Assembly: GCA_012838665.1 (NCBI GenBank)
Contig: DUOX01000032.1
Span: 1 to 64,000, forward strand
Direction: 5' to 3'
Source: Clostridiales bacterium
Lineage (GTDB): Bacteria; Bacillota; Clostridia; Oscillospirales; Oscillospiraceae
DNA: 64,000 nucleotides
Shown here one piece after another: positions 54,001 through 61,538 of the stretch; position 1 is the first letter of the stretch, and each line of letters starts with the position of its first letter. The notes beneath the pieces were generated by a model. The model ran no database searches and was not told where the DNA came from. It worked only from the letters and a program-made list of their open reading frames with translations. The position numbers were made by a program, and so were the translations under genes.

Positions 54001-55210
54001 CCCATCCTCGCCCGTCAAGTTCCGGACATCCGATTTCACCGGCGCTTTTTCCGAGCTGTCCCAGGGAAGTTTAAGCCATGTAAAATTCTCTCTGCCCCCC
54101 GCCTCCGCGGGAACCCTCTATTACGGCTACGTTTCCTCCACCAACACCGGCTCGGCGGTGTCATATACCACCAAGTATTACGCATATTCCTGGCCCTACC
54201 TGTCAAACATCACCTTTGTGCCAGCCAAGGGCTTCACGGGCTCCCTGTCCCTGGACTATACCGCCTATAATTCCTACGGAGAGGCTTTTCCGGGCACCGT
54301 ATTGATTAACGTCACAGAGCACAGCGGGGGAACGGTCTACTATGAAACCATAATGAACATGCCCCTGACCTTTGATTCAGATGATTTCAATTCCGTCTTT
54401 ATGAACGAGACCGGTTCGACCCTGTATTCCGTTAAATTCAGCCTGCCCTCCGCTACTCAGGGTCAGCTCTATTACGGCTACGTCTCCCCCTCGGAATACG
54501 ATTCAAAGGTCAGCTCGACCACAAGGTATTTCAGGACGTCCTCCCCCCTTCTTTCCAACGTCACCTTTGTGCCCGCCGCCAACTTTGCCGGCAGGGTTAA
54601 CATTAGTTATACGGCTTACACCTCATCGGGCAAGTCATATCCCGGCCTTCTTGTAATTGACGTTGACAGCCCCTTTACCGATTTAGGGTCCGGCTATGCC
54701 TGGGCGGCCCCGGCCATATCCTATCTTTACAACAACAATATCGTCACCGGCACCGGAAACGGCCAATTCAAGCCGGGCAATAACATGTCACGGGGCGACT
54801 TCATGCTGATGGTATACAGGGCCTTTGATTTAATAGCCCCGGGCTCCGGCAACTTCCCCGATGTAAAGTACGGCAGCTATTACTATGACGCCATTGCCGC
54901 CGCAAAGGCTCTGGGCATCGCTCAGGGGATAGACGGAAAGTTCTATCCAGACTCACACATTTCAAGGCAGGACGCAATGGTAATCATCGCCAGAACCCTT
55001 GAAATCATGGGCAGGCCTCTGCCTACGGGCTCAGAGCGGGATTTGTCCCCCTTTGCCGACGCGGGAAACGTATCCGACTATGCCAAAGACGCCGTATCTT
55101 CCCTTGTAAAGGCGGGGATTGTCAGCGGCAGCGGCGGATACCTGTACCCCAAAAACATGATAAGCCGCGCGGAAATGTCCGTATTGCTATACAGGGTGCT
55201 GACAGCCTGA
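51089..55210 (+). CDS. Large SLH-anchored surface protein with six internal repeats
   Basis: A 1373-aa exported protein. The start is TTG at 51089, eight bases after GGAGG; an earlier TTG at 51074 overlaps that site. The signal peptide ends near SAHA|ADDE. Residues ~30-490 are beta-rich and unassigned. Six repeats of ~117 aa follow (52571-54675), each beginning GTVxY and containing FxxPxxxxGxLYYxY, KYYxxSxPxLSxxxFVP and YTAYxxxGxxYxGxL. Three C-terminal SLH domains (FTDLGSGYAWAAPAI, FPDVKYGSYYYDAI, FADAGNVSDYAKDAV) would anchor it to wall polysaccharide. A second SLH protein gene follows. Possible adhesin or S-layer component; the ligand is unknown. Confidence 0.85.
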   Translation: MKYLRRGINWLLIVLMLINIAPFPSAHAADDEPVLSSISLVGAVSSRWDDSRRITFYVPYSFEDTEIDLPSNLVITYDMSRYKSVVVDIPDNAAVEVGNDNYTKITVHYNRIDDQDDASQIETFYYVRVSKEARKPAEFSGVIDKSAQDGGTAEIFYTDLGDIYQKNDGQPLESVYIKIRGTNLAVGTLKYNGGDYKLGEQVIMARHLKEGTDSLYFEASDSAFGVVSYYVDAYDTEDTHIGTAVLTVTVTQNTPPEIKETISETIHKGLTLNFSDLAPFILDNCNTYGNPIKYLIIEPLGSDCGTWYYNSEAFTSKKEIAFTKLDLLKFKAASEGAVYFNWAVKTTVETPSEFREGAFEIVSPDISLRSYTSSSRVNKGDTWQVSDSHFRCTPSGVELAYIKITSIPQAADGYLCLSAALAKNTEKGYPAIAANAALKAGAIIPFKHVKYLRLVTKSASRSSFVSFEWSATADEKVSEATWAQPVSYNVGFVTGGTVEYDTYVNVPVDFSASDFGSRFYSSTGRTLSHVTFTPPSKTTGTLYFNYNLLTKKGTAVTSSQKYYTGSSPNLSNITFVPAANFTGSVSIPFNGYTADGSHFSGTVEIEVSNSRGGTVIYTADKNSDIQLDGADFASAFLDATGSELSHVVFSLPASTQGRLYYNYESPASYESTVSASKKYYVYSPSYLSYISFVPYEDYTGTVTINYTGYDGSGTGYTGKLVIFVVDSPAGIVYYNSRVNGVVQLSAEDFAREFISATGSVLSNVQFAAPPVASGALYYDYSPETGTGTKVSPSTRYYKNSNPDISGITFVPAKDFVGRVEIKYTAYTAGGASYAGKLKIKVGETSSGSVSYSTGMNTPLELMANDFGSRFYSNTGGGILSYVVFTPPSSAYGQLRYGYTSTANTGSPVTAGTKYYVKSSPYLSNVVFIPKAGYSGSFSISYIGYDETGTGYPGKINISVDSAQGTVSYKTAPSSPVKFRTSDFTGAFSELSQGSLSHVKFSLPPASAGTLYYGYVSSTNTGSAVSYTTKYYAYSWPYLSNITFVPAKGFTGSLSLDYTAYNSYGEAFPGTVLINVTEHSGGTVYYETIMNMPLTFDSDDFNSVFMNETGSTLYSVKFSLPSATQGQLYYGYVSPSEYDSKVSSTTRYFRTSSPLLSNVTFVPAANFAGRVNISYTAYTSSGKSYPGLLVIDVDSPFTDLGSGYAWAAPAISYLYNNNIVTGTGNGQFKPGNNMSRGDFMLMVYRAFDLIAPGSGNFPDVKYGSYYYDAIAAAKALGIAQGIDGKFYPDSHISRQDAMVIIARTLEIMGRPLPTGSERDLSPFADAGNVSDYAKDAVSSLVKAGIVSGSGGYLYPKNMISRAEMSVLLYRVLTA
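52571..54675 (+). repeat. Six tandem ~350-bp coding repeats
   Basis: Repeat units begin near 52571, 52921, 53273, 53625, 53975 and 54324, a period of 348-353 bp (~117 codons). Protein conservation is clear (GTVxY at the start, FVPxxxFxG near the end), but the DNA has diverged, so the duplications are old and not prone to recent slippage. Confidence 0.85.
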
Positions 55211-55279
55211 ACTTGCCGGCAAAAAACAATAAAGAAACATACTAAACGATATTTAAAATAAACAAGGGGTGAAATGCCA

Positions 55280-57106
55280 ATGAAAAAAAGGGTTTTGGCG
55301 CTTATACTAATTCTTGCCTTAGCTTTTTCCATATCCGTGCCTGCCCTGGCCACGTCCTTTACGGACCTGGAAGGGCACTGGGCAAGGGAATATATGGAGG
55401 ATTTAGCCGCCAGGGGCTTCTTGTCCGGTTATGAAGACGGCGCAATGAGGCCGGAAAACAACATTACCGCCTGCGAATCCCTGGTTTTGCTGTCAAGGTT
55501 TTATAACCTTGAACAGGCCGCTGCGGACCTCATATATTCAGACTTCGGAGCATACGTGGAGGAAAAAGTAAGCCCCAGCCTGTCCTGGGCATATGACGAG
55601 CTTGCTGTCTGCCTGGCTGCGGGAATTATCTCAAAAAGCGAGCTAGAAAGCCTCAAACTCACCAGCGAGATAGAGAAGGAGCTCCTTTCCCTCTATCTTG
55701 TCAGGGCAATGCAGCTTCAGCTCATGGCCGAGGAGATGGAAGACACCCCCCTGAACTTTACCGACGCCTCGGACATCACTCCCGACTACCGGGGCTCTGT
55801 GGCCGTACTTGTGGCCGCAGGCATCATCACCGGTGACACAAACAACAGGTTCCAGCCCCAGTTCAAGCTTACCCGGGCGGTTGTGGCCACAATGGTGTCC
55901 CGCTCCCTGGACTATCTGGAATCCATCAACAAAATTCTCACCATCGAGGGCTACGACAGCGTCGTCCGCAGCTCCGGCATCATTACCTCCGTCAGCGGCG
56001 GCAGGTTTGTGCTCACGGGATTTGACGGACTCAGCAGGGAATACGCCGTCGGCAAGATGGCCAGAGTCACCGTAAACGGGGAAGCAAAAAACCTCAGCGC
56101 CGCCTATGTGGGCTGCTATGCCAGGGCGGCCGCCGATAAGGGCGTTTTAACCTCCCTGTCCGTTGACAGCTCTCCCGACGTCAAATGGGTTCAGGGAAAG
56201 CTGGGCAGCATATTCTCCACCTCCGTCAAAAACGTTTACGTCACGGACCTGGAAACCGGCGCCAGCGAGAACTACCCCATTTCGGCCAGCGCCGTCATAA
56301 CCCAGGACGGGATGCAGACCCCCCTCGGCTCCCTTACCAAAAACTATTTTGTAACCCTTAAAATCAAGGACAACGCGGCTGTGGAAGTTCATTCCGCCGC
56401 AGGAAATCTGGAACTGACCGGAAGTGTGGCCGGGATTGCCTTTGGCACCACGGTCACGCTGAAAGTCAAAGACGCAAATAACACAGTCTACTGTTTCTCC
56501 ATGCCAATCTCCCGGCTGCCCCGGATTTACCGGGGGGACAGCCTTATCGGCATAGACCGCCTGAAAGTCGGGGACGAGGTCACTATAACCACAAAGGACT
56601 GCGCCATAGCAACCATTGAAATACGCGGCGCCCAAAACGTAGTAAAGGGCGTGGTAAGTTCCATAATCAACTCCACATCAGGCGTCATGTGGGTAATCGT
56701 CACCGAAAGCGGCACTTCCCAGACATTTTCCGTGGACGAAGCCCCGGGAGTCTACAGCGGGGACAATCCAATCCTGCTCTCCGACATCAGTTCCGGCGAC
56801 ACCGTCTCCGTAGTGGTATACGGAAGCACGATAACGGAAATCCATTTAATCAGCTCCGTCGGCTCCACCAAAAAGCTGGAGGGAACGGTTCTCCTGGTGG
56901 ATGCCTCGGGGAGAAAAATCACCATACTTAGCGCCTCAGGAAAACTCATGTACATAGACACCTCCTCCGTAGGCTCCATTATTTCCGCAAGCACCGGCAA
57001 GAGCATAAGCCTCGGCTCCATCTCCGCCGAATCCAGGTTCGTGGCCTACGGCACCTATAAGGATTCAACCACCTTTAAAGCAACCTCCATTATTATTGAG
57101 GCTTAA
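55280..57106 (+). CDS. SLH-domain exported protein
   Basis: A 608-aa secreted protein. The signal peptide ends VPALA near residue 24. The N-terminal part has SLH-type domains (FTDLEGHWAREYMEDLAARG, a degenerate middle one, and FTDASDITPDYRGSVAVLV). The C-terminal ~380 residues are beta-rich, with repeats such as VVKGVVSSIINSTSGVMWVI and LEGTVLLVDASGRKITIL that suggest small stacked barrels. The start at 55280 fits the AAGGGGTGA site; the ATG at 55274 is only four bases from it. It follows the giant SLH protein by 69 bp and probably shares its transcript. Function unknown beyond wall attachment. Confidence 0.85.
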   Translation: MKKRVLALILILALAFSISVPALATSFTDLEGHWAREYMEDLAARGFLSGYEDGAMRPENNITACESLVLLSRFYNLEQAAADLIYSDFGAYVEEKVSPSLSWAYDELAVCLAAGIISKSELESLKLTSEIEKELLSLYLVRAMQLQLMAEEMEDTPLNFTDASDITPDYRGSVAVLVAAGIITGDTNNRFQPQFKLTRAVVATMVSRSLDYLESINKILTIEGYDSVVRSSGIITSVSGGRFVLTGFDGLSREYAVGKMARVTVNGEAKNLSAAYVGCYARAAADKGVLTSLSVDSSPDVKWVQGKLGSIFSTSVKNVYVTDLETGASENYPISASAVITQDGMQTPLGSLTKNYFVTLKIKDNAAVEVHSAAGNLELTGSVAGIAFGTTVTLKVKDANNTVYCFSMPISRLPRIYRGDSLIGIDRLKVGDEVTITTKDCAIATIEIRGAQNVVKGVVSSIINSTSGVMWVIVTESGTSQTFSVDEAPGVYSGDNPILLSDISSGDTVSVVVYGSTITEIHLISSVGSTKKLEGTVLLVDASGRKITILSASGKLMYIDTSSVGSIISASTGKSISLGSISAESRFVAYGTYKDSTTFKATSIIIEA

Positions 57107-57123
57107 CAAACAGGGCGATACAT

Positions 57124-57156
57124 AAAAAAGGCTGTCCCGGTTGGACAGCCTTTTTT
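57124..57156. terminator. Bidirectional terminator after SLH genes
   Basis: Fourteen-bp perfect stem AAAAAAGGCTGTCC (57124-57137) with GGACAGCCTTTTTT (57143-57156), five-base loop. It is strong in both directions between the convergent SLH and ECF genes. Confidence 0.93.
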
Positions 57157-57168
57157 AATTCTTGTGTT

Positions 57169-57708
57169 TCATGCAATCTTACTGGAGCGGAGGGCTCGCC
57201 ATATGATAAAGGCCAGAATGAAATCCAACATGCTGTGAACTACGGTTCCCACGCCCACCAGCAGCACCACGGATGTTACAAATCCCTTGGCGTAATAAGC
57301 CTCCGTCATTCCGCTCCCGAAATAAAAGGGTATGACCACCAGAACCTCGCATACGGCGTGAATTACCGCGATAATCAACGAAAAAATGCCGGCCCTGGGT
57401 ATGCTGCCGAGTATGTACGGCCTTTTCTGCAGAATAAAGGCTCCCACCAGGGCAAACACAATATGGCTGGCGGCCCTGATTACAATTACAATGGGAAATC
57501 CCCCAAGCAAAAAGCCCAGGGTTGTTCCCACCGCCACCGAGCCCGCCACAAAGGGGGAAATAAACATGGCAATGATTATGGCAATATGGCTGCCCAATGT
57601 GAAAGAAGCCGGTTCCAAAACAATTTTAATCGGCGAATACAAGGGTATGACAATCCCTATAGCACAGAGCAGTGCGGCAATAACCAGCTTTCTGACCTTG
57701 CTTTGCAT
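57169..57708 (-). CDS. niaX: ECF transporter S component, probable niacin uptake
   Basis: A 179-aa six-helix membrane protein resembling ECF-type vitamin-binding S components (VIAALLCAIGIVIPLYSP at the start, then FTLGSHIAIIIAMFISP and GGFPIVIVIRAASHIVFALVG). The start at 57708 has AAGGAG about nine bases upstream. The next gene on the strand upstream encodes the niacin-responsive repressor NiaR, and a TGTC/GACA repeat overlaps its start region, so niacin is the likely vitamin. The EcfA/EcfT energising module is not in this window and would be shared. Confidence 0.8.
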   Translation of the reverse strand: MQSKVRKLVIAALLCAIGIVIPLYSPIKIVLEPASFTLGSHIAIIIAMFISPFVAGSVAVGTTLGFLLGGFPIVIVIRAASHIVFALVGAFILQKRPYILGSIPRAGIFSLIIAVIHAVCEVLVVIPFYFGSGMTEAYYAKGFVTSVVLLVGVGTVVHSMLDFILAFIIWRALRSSKIA

Positions 57709-57736
57709 AACTGGGTTCTCCTTCCGGCTATGTATT

Positions 57737-57792
57737 GACATGTGTCTTGACATCTATCAGTATAATTATGCCCTCTTTTTTGCCTTTGTCAA
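57737..57792 (-). promoter_or_regulatory. niaX promoter with NiaR-like operator
   Basis: Minus strand: TTGACA (57787-57792), 16 bp, CATAAT (57765-57770), then the alternating palindromic run GACATGTGTCTTGACA (57737-57752) just downstream. TGTC and GACA half-sites are consistent with what I recall of NiaR sites. The position would block transcription when niacin is plentiful. Confidence 0.6.
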
Positions 57793-57799
57793 GGGCTAT

Positions 57800-58355
57800 T
57801 TATACCGAATCTAGGGAAATTTTCATTTCCCTTAATATTTTTTTGATGCGGTCCGCCGCCTGCTGATCCCTGCAGGATATGGTGTGCAGGTGGATGCCCC
57901 CCGTAAGGTCGCACAGCAGGGCCGCCTCCCCCTCCTCCACCTTCCTGAGGAACATATCCACGTCATAACGGGAGGAAATGTTTAGCTGGCCAGTGAGCTG
58001 CCCGTAGACGGGGTGCTCCACAATCACATCCAGCACTTCCCCGCCGTTGTCCACAACGGCATATAATTCATCCCGGGTAAGCTCCCCGTCATGGGAACAG
58101 GCAATTTTAAAGACAAAGCCCTTTGCCGCCTTTATGGAATTTATCATATATCCCTTGGGCGTTGATAAAATCTCATGTCCCTGGGCCCTCAGCAGGGCAA
58201 TATCCCCCACAATCACCTGCCTGCTGACGTGGAAAAGCCGGGCCAGGGCAGAGGCGCTGACCGCCTGAGCGGACTCTTTTAAAATCGATATGATTTTTTC
58301 CCGCCGCTTATTGGTGCCGATTTTTTTCGCCCCCTTTCCGGGAAATGTCAGGCAT
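57800..58355 (-). CDS. niaR: NiaR niacin-responsive repressor, apparent frameshift
   Basis: HTH plus 3H-domain repressor of NAD synthesis and niacin transport. The HTH part reads KRRE followed by KIISILKESAQAVSASALAR and FHVSRQVIVGDIALLR; the 3H part has HDGELTRDELYAVVDNGG and GGIHLHTISCRD with the metal histidines. The only good start, ATG at 58355 with AAAGGAA six bases upstream, overlaps the DUF368 stop but is out of frame with the HTH. Frames join if one A is removed from the A7 run (T run at 58321-58327). A GTG start at 58216 would lose most of the HTH. Sequencing error, transcriptional slippage or a real mutation are all possible. Confidence 0.8.
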
Positions 58356-59163
58356 TATTCTTTCCTTTATTCAAATCCAGCAAAACGTAGCTGAAAATCA
58401 AACCCGCCACGAATAGCAGGATATCCGCCAGAAACCATGCGCCCCTGTTGACGCCGGGAAAGACGGCAACCATGGAGCCCGTCAAAAACCCCAGCACCCC
58501 GTAATAGGAGGCCCCCCTGTACCTTTCAAACAGGTACCTGGCCAGGGAAACCAGGGGTAGCACGCCTATGCAAAAGCCAATACCCACCGGTATCAGCCGC
58601 AAAACTTCAAGGCCCGCCACGGCGGAAAGGAAATCGTCATAAACGCCCATATACATTAAAATAAACGAGGTGCTGATTCCCGGAACAACCGTCCCCACCG
58701 CCAGCACTACGCCTATTATGATTCCGCTCAGAAAATTCCACTCTATTTCAAATATACTGCTGGTCGTGATTTTTTCCAGCACTGCCGTGGATATGACGAG
58801 AAGAAACGCAACAAGGAAAACCCACAGATACCGGGCTCTGAACCCCTTTTCATTGGCCGTTTTCAAAATCGAAGGGATGCTCCCAACAACGAGGCCAAAA
58901 AAAAGGTACAGGACTTCAAAAGGCCATCTTCCGTAAACGAATTTGATTATATTGCTAAACAGCAGTATACCTATCCCTCCCCCTATGGCCAGGGGCAGAA
59001 GATATGCCACGCTGCTTAAAAACTTCTTTCGCAGGTTGTACACGGCAAAAATGGCTGGCTCGTAGACCCCGATGGCCGCCGCCAGAACACCGCCGCTTAC
59101 TCCGGGGGTTATGAAGGCGATACCTATGATAAGACCAAGCAGGATTCTCTTTAAATATGCCAT
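58348..59163 (-). CDS. DUF368 membrane protein (PopT-type polyprenyl-phosphate translocase family)
   Basis: A 271-aa protein with about eight helices. The family marks are ITPGVSGGVLAAAIGVYEP near the N-terminus and the repeat-like VVPGISTSFILMYMGVYD in the second half. DUF368 proteins have recently been linked to recycling undecaprenyl phosphate across the membrane (PopT), needed for cell wall synthesis. The start at 59163 has GGAG eight bases upstream. The 3' end overlaps the niaR start by eight bases, so they are translationally coupled, though no functional link is obvious. Confidence 0.88.
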   Translation of the reverse strand: MAYLKRILLGLIIGIAFITPGVSGGVLAAAIGVYEPAIFAVYNLRKKFLSSVAYLLPLAIGGGIGILLFSNIIKFVYGRWPFEVLYLFFGLVVGSIPSILKTANEKGFRARYLWVFLVAFLLVISTAVLEKITTSSIFEIEWNFLSGIIIGVVLAVGTVVPGISTSFILMYMGVYDDFLSAVAGLEVLRLIPVGIGFCIGVLPLVSLARYLFERYRGASYYGVLGFLTGSMVAVFPGVNRGAWFLADILLFVAGLIFSYVLLDLNKGKNNA

Positions 59164-59382
59164 ATGCCGTTCTCCACTTCGCATTTGATAGTCGCCGCTG
59201 GTCCCAATTATACTTTACTTCCCGCAAATTGTGAATAACAACTTCCCCTTTTCTGCAAAATCTTCCACAAACAACACGGATAAAACCGCCGGTACGCAGT
59301 AGCGGCGTAATATAGCGAGCCTGCCGGCCCCTTTTCTCTTCGCTGAGGGCTACAAGCAGCTTTATTCCAGCTTCCGCACTGC

Positions 59383-59680
59383 CTATTTCAGTATGGAGCC
59401 TGAAATCACCATGCGCTGCACCTCGCTGGTGCCCTCGTAAATTTCGGTAATCTTCGCGTCGCGCATCATGCGCTCAACGGGATAATCCCTGATGTATCCA
59501 TATCCCCCCAGGAGCTGGACGCATTTTGTGGTCACCCGCATGGCGGTTTCGGAAGCAAAAAGCTTGGCCATGGCGCTCCTGCTCGTCAATCTCCTGGGCC
59601 AGGGGCTTTACTTTCTTTTCGGCAAACTCCCGAAAGAGCCGCCTTTCCGCGGCGTGTTCCCCGCACATTTCGAAATTCAT
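59383..59680 (-). pseudogene. bcd: Internally deleted butyryl-CoA dehydrogenase remnant
   Basis: Reading from the ATG at 59680 (AGGAGG upstream), 36 codons match the N-terminus of acyl-CoA dehydrogenases: [20 protein letters not shown]. At about 59575 the sequence jumps to the C-terminus, in another frame: [36 protein letters not shown] and [18 protein letters not shown], ending at a stop at 59383. A full enzyme has ~380 residues, so about 280 codons, including most of the FAD and catalytic regions, are gone. The translated product would change frame after residue 36 and stop at 59474. It lies 28 bp after hbd and would have been the third gene of crt-hbd-bcd. Confidence 0.85.
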
Positions 59681-59708
59681 TGGTTTCCCTCCTGTTTTTA
59701 CAGGGCAA

Positions 59709-60548
59709 TCAGCGGGAATAGTCGTAGAAACCCCTGCCGCTCTTTTTGCCCAGCATGCCTCCCCTGACCATTTTCCTCAAAAGGGGGTGGGGCCAGTATT
59801 TGGTATCCCCGCTCTCCGCGTAAAGCACCTCCATGATTGCCAGGCAAACATCCAGCCCCACAAGGTCCCCCAGAGCAAGGGGCCCCATTTTGTGGTTTGC
59901 ACCCAACATCATGGCAGCGTCGATGTCCTCGGCGGAGGCGACGCCCTCCGCGTAAATGCCTACGGCCTCGTTAATCATCGGAACCAGAATCCTGTTTACG
60001 ACAAAACCCGCCGAATCCTTTACCTCGATGGGGGTTTTGCCAATCCGGACGGCAATTTCCTTTACCTTTTCAACCGTCTCGGGTGGAGTGAGGAGACCCG
60101 CAATAACCTCAACCAGCTTCATGACCGGCGCCGGGTTGAAGAAATGCATGCCTACCACCCCGCGGTCAAGCCCTCTCGACATTTCGGTTATGGACAGGGA
60201 GGAAGTGTTGGAGGCGAATATTGCGTCCTTTTTGCAGATTTTCTGAAGTTCCGTAAAAATCTCCTTCTTTACCTCCATGTTTTCAAGGGCTGCCTCCACT
60301 ACCAAATCACAGTCAAAGACCTTATCCCTGAGCCCGGTGGTAATCCTGTCAAGAACGGCATCGGCTCCGGCCTGCTCCATCCTTCCCTTGGATACCAGGG
60401 AAGACAGGCTCCCGGCAATCCTGTTTTTCCCCCGGGCGGCCAGTTCCTCGGTAATATCGCAGAGAACCACTTCAAAACCGTCCATGACGGCAAAGGCCTG
60501 GGCAATCCCGGAACCCATGGTCCCTGCGCCAATAACTCCGACTTTCAT
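59709..60548 (-). CDS. hbd: 3-hydroxybutyryl-CoA dehydrogenase
   Basis: A 279-aa NAD(P)-dependent enzyme reducing acetoacetyl-CoA to 3-hydroxybutyryl-CoA. The nucleotide-binding motif is VIGAGTMGSGIAQ at residue 4. The catalytic His lies in GMHFFNPAPVMKLVEVI, with NTSSLSITE and KDSAGFVVNRIL following. Length is typical of clostridial Hbd. GGGGAT precedes the ATG, 19 bp after crt. It works with the thiolase at 1 kb and crt in butyrate formation. Confidence 0.96.
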   Translation of the reverse strand: MKVGVIGAGTMGSGIAQAFAVMDGFEVVLCDITEELAARGKNRIAGSLSSLVSKGRMEQAGADAVLDRITTGLRDKVFDCDLVVEAALENMEVKKEIFTELQKICKKDAIFASNTSSLSITEMSRGLDRGVVGMHFFNPAPVMKLVEVIAGLLTPPETVEKVKEIAVRIGKTPIEVKDSAGFVVNRILVPMINEAVGIYAEGVASAEDIDAAMMLGANHKMGPLALGDLVGLDVCLAIMEVLYAESGDTKYWPHPLLRKMVRGGMLGKKSGRGFYDYSR

Positions 60549-60567
60549 ATTAACATCCCCTTTTTCT

Positions 60568-61344
60568 CTATTTATTCATAAAAGGCCCGGCTTTTCTTTT
60601 CTCAATAAAGGCGGTCATGGCATTAAGCTGGTCCCTTGTCTCAAAACAGCCGGCAAACTGCACGGCTTCCACCTCTATCGCCAGGTTCATCTCCTTCCCA
60701 ATCCCCTCGTTTATCGCCTTTTTGGTGGCGCGGACGGCAATAGGGGCGTTGGCCGCTATCTTCTCGGCCAGCTTCAGGCATTGGCTCAGGAGTTCCTCTC
60801 TGGGATACACCGCATTTACCAGGCCAAGGCTCAGGGCTTCACCTGCCTTTATCCTTGAAGCTGTGTAAAGAAGTTCCTTAGCCTTTCCAGGGCCGATAAG
60901 CCTGGGCAGCCGCTGGGTCCCGCCAAATCCCGCCGTAATGCCGAGGGATACCTCGGGCTGGGCAAAAACCGCGTTTTCCGACGCGATGCGGATATCGCAG
61001 GCCAGGGCAAGTTCGCAGCCCCCGCCAAGGGCATAGCCGTTTACCGCCGCGATTACAGGGACGGGCAGCGTCTCCAACTTGCGGAACACTTCATTCCCCC
61101 GGCGGCCAAAGGCGCGGGCCTCTTCCCTGGTCATTGAAGCCATCTCCCCTATGTCCGCTCCTGCCGCGAAGGCTTTTTCACCGGCGCCGGTTACGATTAA
61201 GACTCTGATTTCGTCAAAATTCAGGCCGTCAATGGCCTTGTCCAGCTCCTCAATGACCTGAGAGTTAAGGGCATTCAGCGCCTGCTGCCGGTCTATGGTC
61301 AGTACGGCTGCAAAATCATGTTTTTCAAACCTTATGTACTCCAT
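60568..61344 (-). CDS. crt: Enoyl-CoA hydratase / crotonase
   Basis: A 258-aa crotonase-fold enzyme converting 3-hydroxybutyryl-CoA to crotonyl-CoA. The oxyanion-hole segments are AFAAGADIGEMA and NGYALGGGCELALACD. The catalytic Glu pair lies in the GGGCELAL region and QPEVSLGI, followed by GGTQRLPRLIG. Length is normal (~260). The start at 61344 has AAGGAG seven bases upstream; a longer reading to 61425 covers the promoter. It is the first gene of the operon with hbd and the bcd remnant. Confidence 0.95.
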   Translation of the reverse strand: MEYIRFEKHDFAAVLTIDRQQALNALNSQVIEELDKAIDGLNFDEIRVLIVTGAGEKAFAAGADIGEMASMTREEARAFGRRGNEVFRKLETLPVPVIAAVNGYALGGGCELALACDIRIASENAVFAQPEVSLGITAGFGGTQRLPRLIGPGKAKELLYTASRIKAGEALSLGLVNAVYPREELLSQCLKLAEKIAANAPIAVRATKKAINEGIGKEMNLAIEVEAVQFAGCFETRDQLNAMTAFIEKRKAGPFMNK

Positions 61345-61390
61345 AACAAGCTCCTTCCCAAGGGAATTAACGCTAATTTTTTTCTGTCTT

Positions 61391-61419
61391 ATTATAACCA
61401 ATGGCAAGTATAATAACAA
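61391..61419 (-). promoter_or_regulatory. Promoter of the crt-hbd-bcd operon
   Basis: Minus strand: TTGTTA (61414-61419), 17 bp, perfect TATAAT (61391-61396), 46 bp before the crt ATG. Confidence 0.68.
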
Positions 61420-61486
61420 GCACATTTAATAAATACATCCAAAATATGTTTGTTGAATGACTGCGCGGCTGTGCCCGAATATGCGA

Positions 61487-61518
61487 AAAGCACCCGCGGT
61501 AATTACCGTGGGTGCTTT
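61487..61518 (-). terminator. Terminator of the metNIQ operon
   Basis: Minus-strand stem AAAGCACCC-CGGTAATTACCG-GGGTGCTTT (61487-61518) with one mismatch on each side of the centre, ending GCTTTTC. It lies 21 bp after the metQ stop. Confidence 0.8.
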
Positions 61519-61538
61519 CCAATGGTATTTATGCGGCT

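Noticed and set aside
52571..54675. CRISPR-like or mobile direct repeats
   Set aside because: The repeats are long, diverged, in frame and inside one coding sequence, so they are protein domain repeats.
58216..58216. GTG at 58216 as the true niaR start
   Set aside because: It would remove most of the HTH domain, which is clearly encoded upstream in the same frame, and has no ribosome site.
59185..59382. Hidden gene or IS remnant in the 198-bp gap after the bcd remnant
   Set aside because: No open frame with recognisable sequence, inverted ends or transposase-like fragment is visible.
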